64,000 bases of DNA from Chryseobacterium sp. YIM B08800 (GTDB lineage Bacteria > Bacteroidota > Bacteroidia > Flavobacteriales > Weeksellaceae): the NCBI RefSeq assembly GCF_026163565.1, contig NZ_JAPDKN010000016.1:90847-154846 (forward strand), read 5' to 3'. The position numbers were made by a program, and so were the translations under genes. The notes beneath the pieces are model-generated. The model saw only the letters and a list, made by a program, of their open reading frames with translations, made no database searches and was not told the DNA's origin. Position 1 is the first letter of the stretch; each line of letters starts with the position of its first letter. Of this stretch, positions 62,202 through 64,000 are shown piece by piece.

Positions 62202-63494
62202 TTATAAAATTTCAACCAATTTTTTAGTCAAATTTTTTCTTGAAAACTGTTCAATATTTTGAGTGTTTTCTAAAAGATTTCCATTTTTCCACAGCTCAAA
62301 TTTTTCTAAAATAAAATCTTCAATTTCTTTAAAATCATTGTATCCAAAGTGTTTTCCGGCTTTTGTTTCATCTAATATTTTTGCAACATCTGCTTCATTT
62401 GGACCGAAAGAAATAATTTGTTTGCCAGTTGCCAAATATTCAAATATTTTCCCCGGAATAATGCCTTTTGAAGAGTCATTTGGAAAATTAGTGATCAATA
62501 AAAGGGAAGACTTCGCCATTTCATCAACCGCTTTATCGTGCGAAACGTAACCAAGATTCTGAATATGACCTTTTAAGCTTGACTTCTCAATAACTTCTAA
62601 AATTTTATCATCAATTCTCCCAACAAATTTTAGGTTAAAGTTTTCCGCAAAATCTGAATTGGTTTTCACTAAATTATCGAGTGCTTTCCAAAGGTTTTCA
62701 GGATTTCGCAATTGTTCTAAAACACCGATGTAACTTAGTGTAAATTGGGTTGGAGAGTTTGAGGGGTAAAGGGTTTGAGGGTTTGAGTCTGTTTCATCAA
62801 ATCCATTAGTGATACAAAATGCATTCGCTCCATTTTTACGGAAGTTTTCTGCATCGGTATAACTTGTTGCCAAAGTGATATCCGCAGTTTTGAACACTTC
62901 AGATTCCAGTTGGCGGTGCTTTTTATCTGATTTTTTTGTCAGCTTTAAATGTTTGTAATACGAAATTTCTGTCCATGGATCACGGAAATCTGCAATCCAT
63001 TTTAAGTCAGGAAATTTCTTTTTTAAATTTAAACCAATCAAATGCATTGAGTGGGGTGGTCCTGAAGTAACGATCGTCTCAATATTGTTGATTTTCAAAT
63101 ATTGCTCAAGAAACTGAGTTGAAGGATTAACCCAAAAAACGCGTGCGTCGGGAATGAAAAAATTTCCTCTCACCCAAATCGAAAGCTTAGATTTCCAGCT
63201 TTGATTGTTGCCCACATCAAATTGTCCCGCTTTGAATTTTTTATTGCTTTTATTAAGCTTTTCAGCCAACTGATAAGGTTCCCAAATCTTTGTTCTTACA
63301 ATTTCCAGATCTTCAGGAACATCTTTCATTAAGCTTTCATCCAATAAAGGATAGCTTGGGTTTTCAGGCGTATAAATAATCGGTTTCCAGCCAAATTCAG
63401 GAAGGTATTTTGCAAATTTCAGCCAACGCTGAACTCCTGGTCCTCCTGCAGGTGGCCAATAATAGGTGATGATAAGAATTTTCTTTTGTTCCAT
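62202..63494 (-). CDS. Glycosyltransferase family 4-type protein
   Basis: 430 residues. GT-B fold with YYWPPAGGPGVQRWLKFAKY at the start, IADFRDPWTEISYY in the N-half, LKFVGRIDDKILEVI and the nucleotide-sugar site KIFEYLATGKQIISFGPNEADVA late. It transfers a sugar to a lipid or polysaccharide acceptor, possibly for capsule, exopolysaccharide or LPS. The substrate is unknown. No other glycan gene is within the window. Confidence 0.82.
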   Translation of the reverse strand: MEQKKILIITYYWPPAGGPGVQRWLKFAKYLPEFGWKPIIYTPENPSYPLLDESLMKDVPEDLEIVRTKIWEPYQLAEKLNKSNKKFKAGQFDVGNNQSWKSKLSIWVRGNFFIPDARVFWVNPSTQFLEQYLKINNIETIVTSGPPHSMHLIGLNLKKKFPDLKWIADFRDPWTEISYYKHLKLTKKSDKKHRQLESEVFKTADITLATSYTDAENFRKNGANAFCITNGFDETDSNPQTLYPSNSPTQFTLSYIGVLEQLRNPENLWKALDNLVKTNSDFAENFNLKFVGRIDDKILEVIEKSSLKGHIQNLGYVSHDKAVDEMAKSSLLLITNFPNDSSKGIIPGKIFEYLATGKQIISFGPNEADVAKILDETKAGKHFGYNDFKEIEDFILEKFELWKNGNLLENTQNIEQFSRKNLTKKLVEIL

Positions 63495-63507
63495 ATAATT
63501 TTGCAGA

Positions 63508-63546
63508 CTGTCATTCTGAATGAAGCGAAGCGTAATGAAGAATCTC
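63508..63546 (+). repeat. Left inverted repeat flanking the GIY-YIG gene
   Basis: 39 bp starting ctgtcattctgaatgaagcg. Its reverse complement matches 63908-63946 at 34 of 39 positions. It is of the GTCATT...GAATCTC family. Confidence 0.75.
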
Positions 63547-63547
63547 T

Positions 63548-63853
63548 TTAAACATCATCATTCAAAAATTTCCAAGTAGGATTAAATTCTTTAATTAAGT
63601 TCTCTTTTTTAATTCTTGTCCAACCTTTTATCTGCTTTTCTCTTTTGATAGCAGTTTCTACATCAGCAAATTGTTCAAAATAAACTAAATAGAAACATTT
63701 ATATTTTGTGGTGAAACTCTTGTCAATTGCTTCCGGATTCTGATGCCAATACAATCGGGATTTTAAATCGTTGGTAACTCCTGTGTATAAAACAGTCTTT
63801 ATTTTATTGGTTAAAATATAGACATAGTAATTATGAGTTCCAAGAGTTTTCAT
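63548..63853 (-). CDS. Small GIY-YIG nuclease-like protein
   Basis: 101 residues, a single-domain UPF0213-like protein. The motif pair is YYVYILTNK (8-16) and LYTGVTNDLKSRLYWH (22-37), with Tyr-Thr-Gly in place of Tyr-Ile-Gly, the Arg of SRLYWH, and the later Glu in ETAIKREKQIKGW. The fold cuts DNA in repair or homing enzymes; for these small proteins the role is uncertain. The gene lies just inside two 39-bp inverted repeats. Confidence 0.82.
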   Translation of the reverse strand: MKTLGTHNYYVYILTNKIKTVLYTGVTNDLKSRLYWHQNPEAIDKSFTTKYKCFYLVYFEQFADVETAIKREKQIKGWTRIKKENLIKEFNPTWKFLNDDV

Positions 63854-63907
63854 TGATTGTTTTTTTTTTTGTCATTCTGATGATAGGAAAAATCATTACT
63901 TAAAAAT

Positions 63908-63946
63908 GAGATTCTTCACTGCGCTATGCTTCGTTCAGAATGACAG
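63908..63946 (+). repeat. Right inverted repeat flanking the GIY-YIG gene
   Basis: 39 bp, gagattcttcactgcgctat followed by gcttcgttcagaatgacag, the inverted partner of 63508-63546 at 34 of 39 positions. Between the gene and this arm there is a further gtcattctgatgat word (63871). Confidence 0.75.
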
Positions 63947-64000
63947 AAATTTACACAGATTTGTCAATTGAGATTTCAACTTGTTTTTTATCTTTTTTTC

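Overview
This AT-rich window comes from a Bacteroidota chromosome, most likely a Flavobacteriia member of the Chryseobacterium group. The signs are three secreted proteins with C-terminal type IX secretion (T9SS) sorting tails, a GLPGLI-family protein, two TonB-dependent receptors, DUF5522 and DUF4136 proteins, a fused ornithine/glycine-lipid acyltransferase, a YpdA-type flavoprotein, and promoters of the Bacteroidetes TTTG / TAnnTTTG kind. No phage, transposase, rRNA operon, CRISPR array or plasmid functions are visible. The content is mostly housekeeping, separated by short structured intergenic repeats.

Layout. 0-6 kb: a lipoprotein, a LysM-like protein, a T9SS-secreted endonuclease I, a second T9SS substrate, and small proteins. 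6-13 kb: PLP-dependent ACC deaminase/D-cysteine desulfhydrase, a glucosaminidase with LysM domains, hemL, a GLPGLI protein paired with a Cys-rich secreted protein, and an exported amidohydrolase coupled to an ankyrin lipoprotein. 13-15 kb: an AraC regulator whose 3' end and downstream spacer are present three times in tandem (301-bp period). 15-22 kb: two paralogous repeat-rich lipoproteins, a TonB-dependent receptor and a divergent PhoB/PhoR-like two-component system, probably one nutrient-uptake locus. 22-33 kb: a pRiA4b ORF-3-like acidic protein, GH13 enzyme, GreA-like protein, SDR dehydrogenase, thyA, a ParE/RelE-type toxin-antitoxin pair with an orphan antitoxin paralogue, an M1 aminopeptidase, a T9SS substrate and HMG-CoA synthase. 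33-38.3 kb: an AraC regulator divergent from aldehyde dehydrogenase, followed by alcohol dehydrogenase and a DUF779 protein; a 17-bp direct repeat at 21-bp period in the divergent promoter is a good operator candidate.

38-48 kb: a dicarboxylate symporter, a CbpA/CbpM chaperone operon, a cysteine synthase-like enzyme, a LolC/E-type permease head-to-head with a NamZ-type muramidase, and a thioredoxin/outer-membrane-protein operon. 48.2-48.7 kb: three identical tRNA-Phe genes in 176-bp tandem units, each with its own promoter and terminator. 48.7-57.6 kb: the acyltransferase with aspartokinase, fbp-menC, glnS and an MFS transporter. 57.7-64 kb: a TonB receptor, a YpdA-like reductase, secreted proteins, a glycosyltransferase, and a small GIY-YIG nuclease gene bracketed by 39-bp inverted repeats.

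No clearly new multi-gene system is visible. The strongest unexplained signals are the AraC 3'-end triplication with only synonymous differences, the GIY-YIG gene inside inverted repeats of a dispersed repeat family, the intergenic hairpin families (one with covarying stems), the AraC operator, and the GLPGLI/Cys-rich pair.
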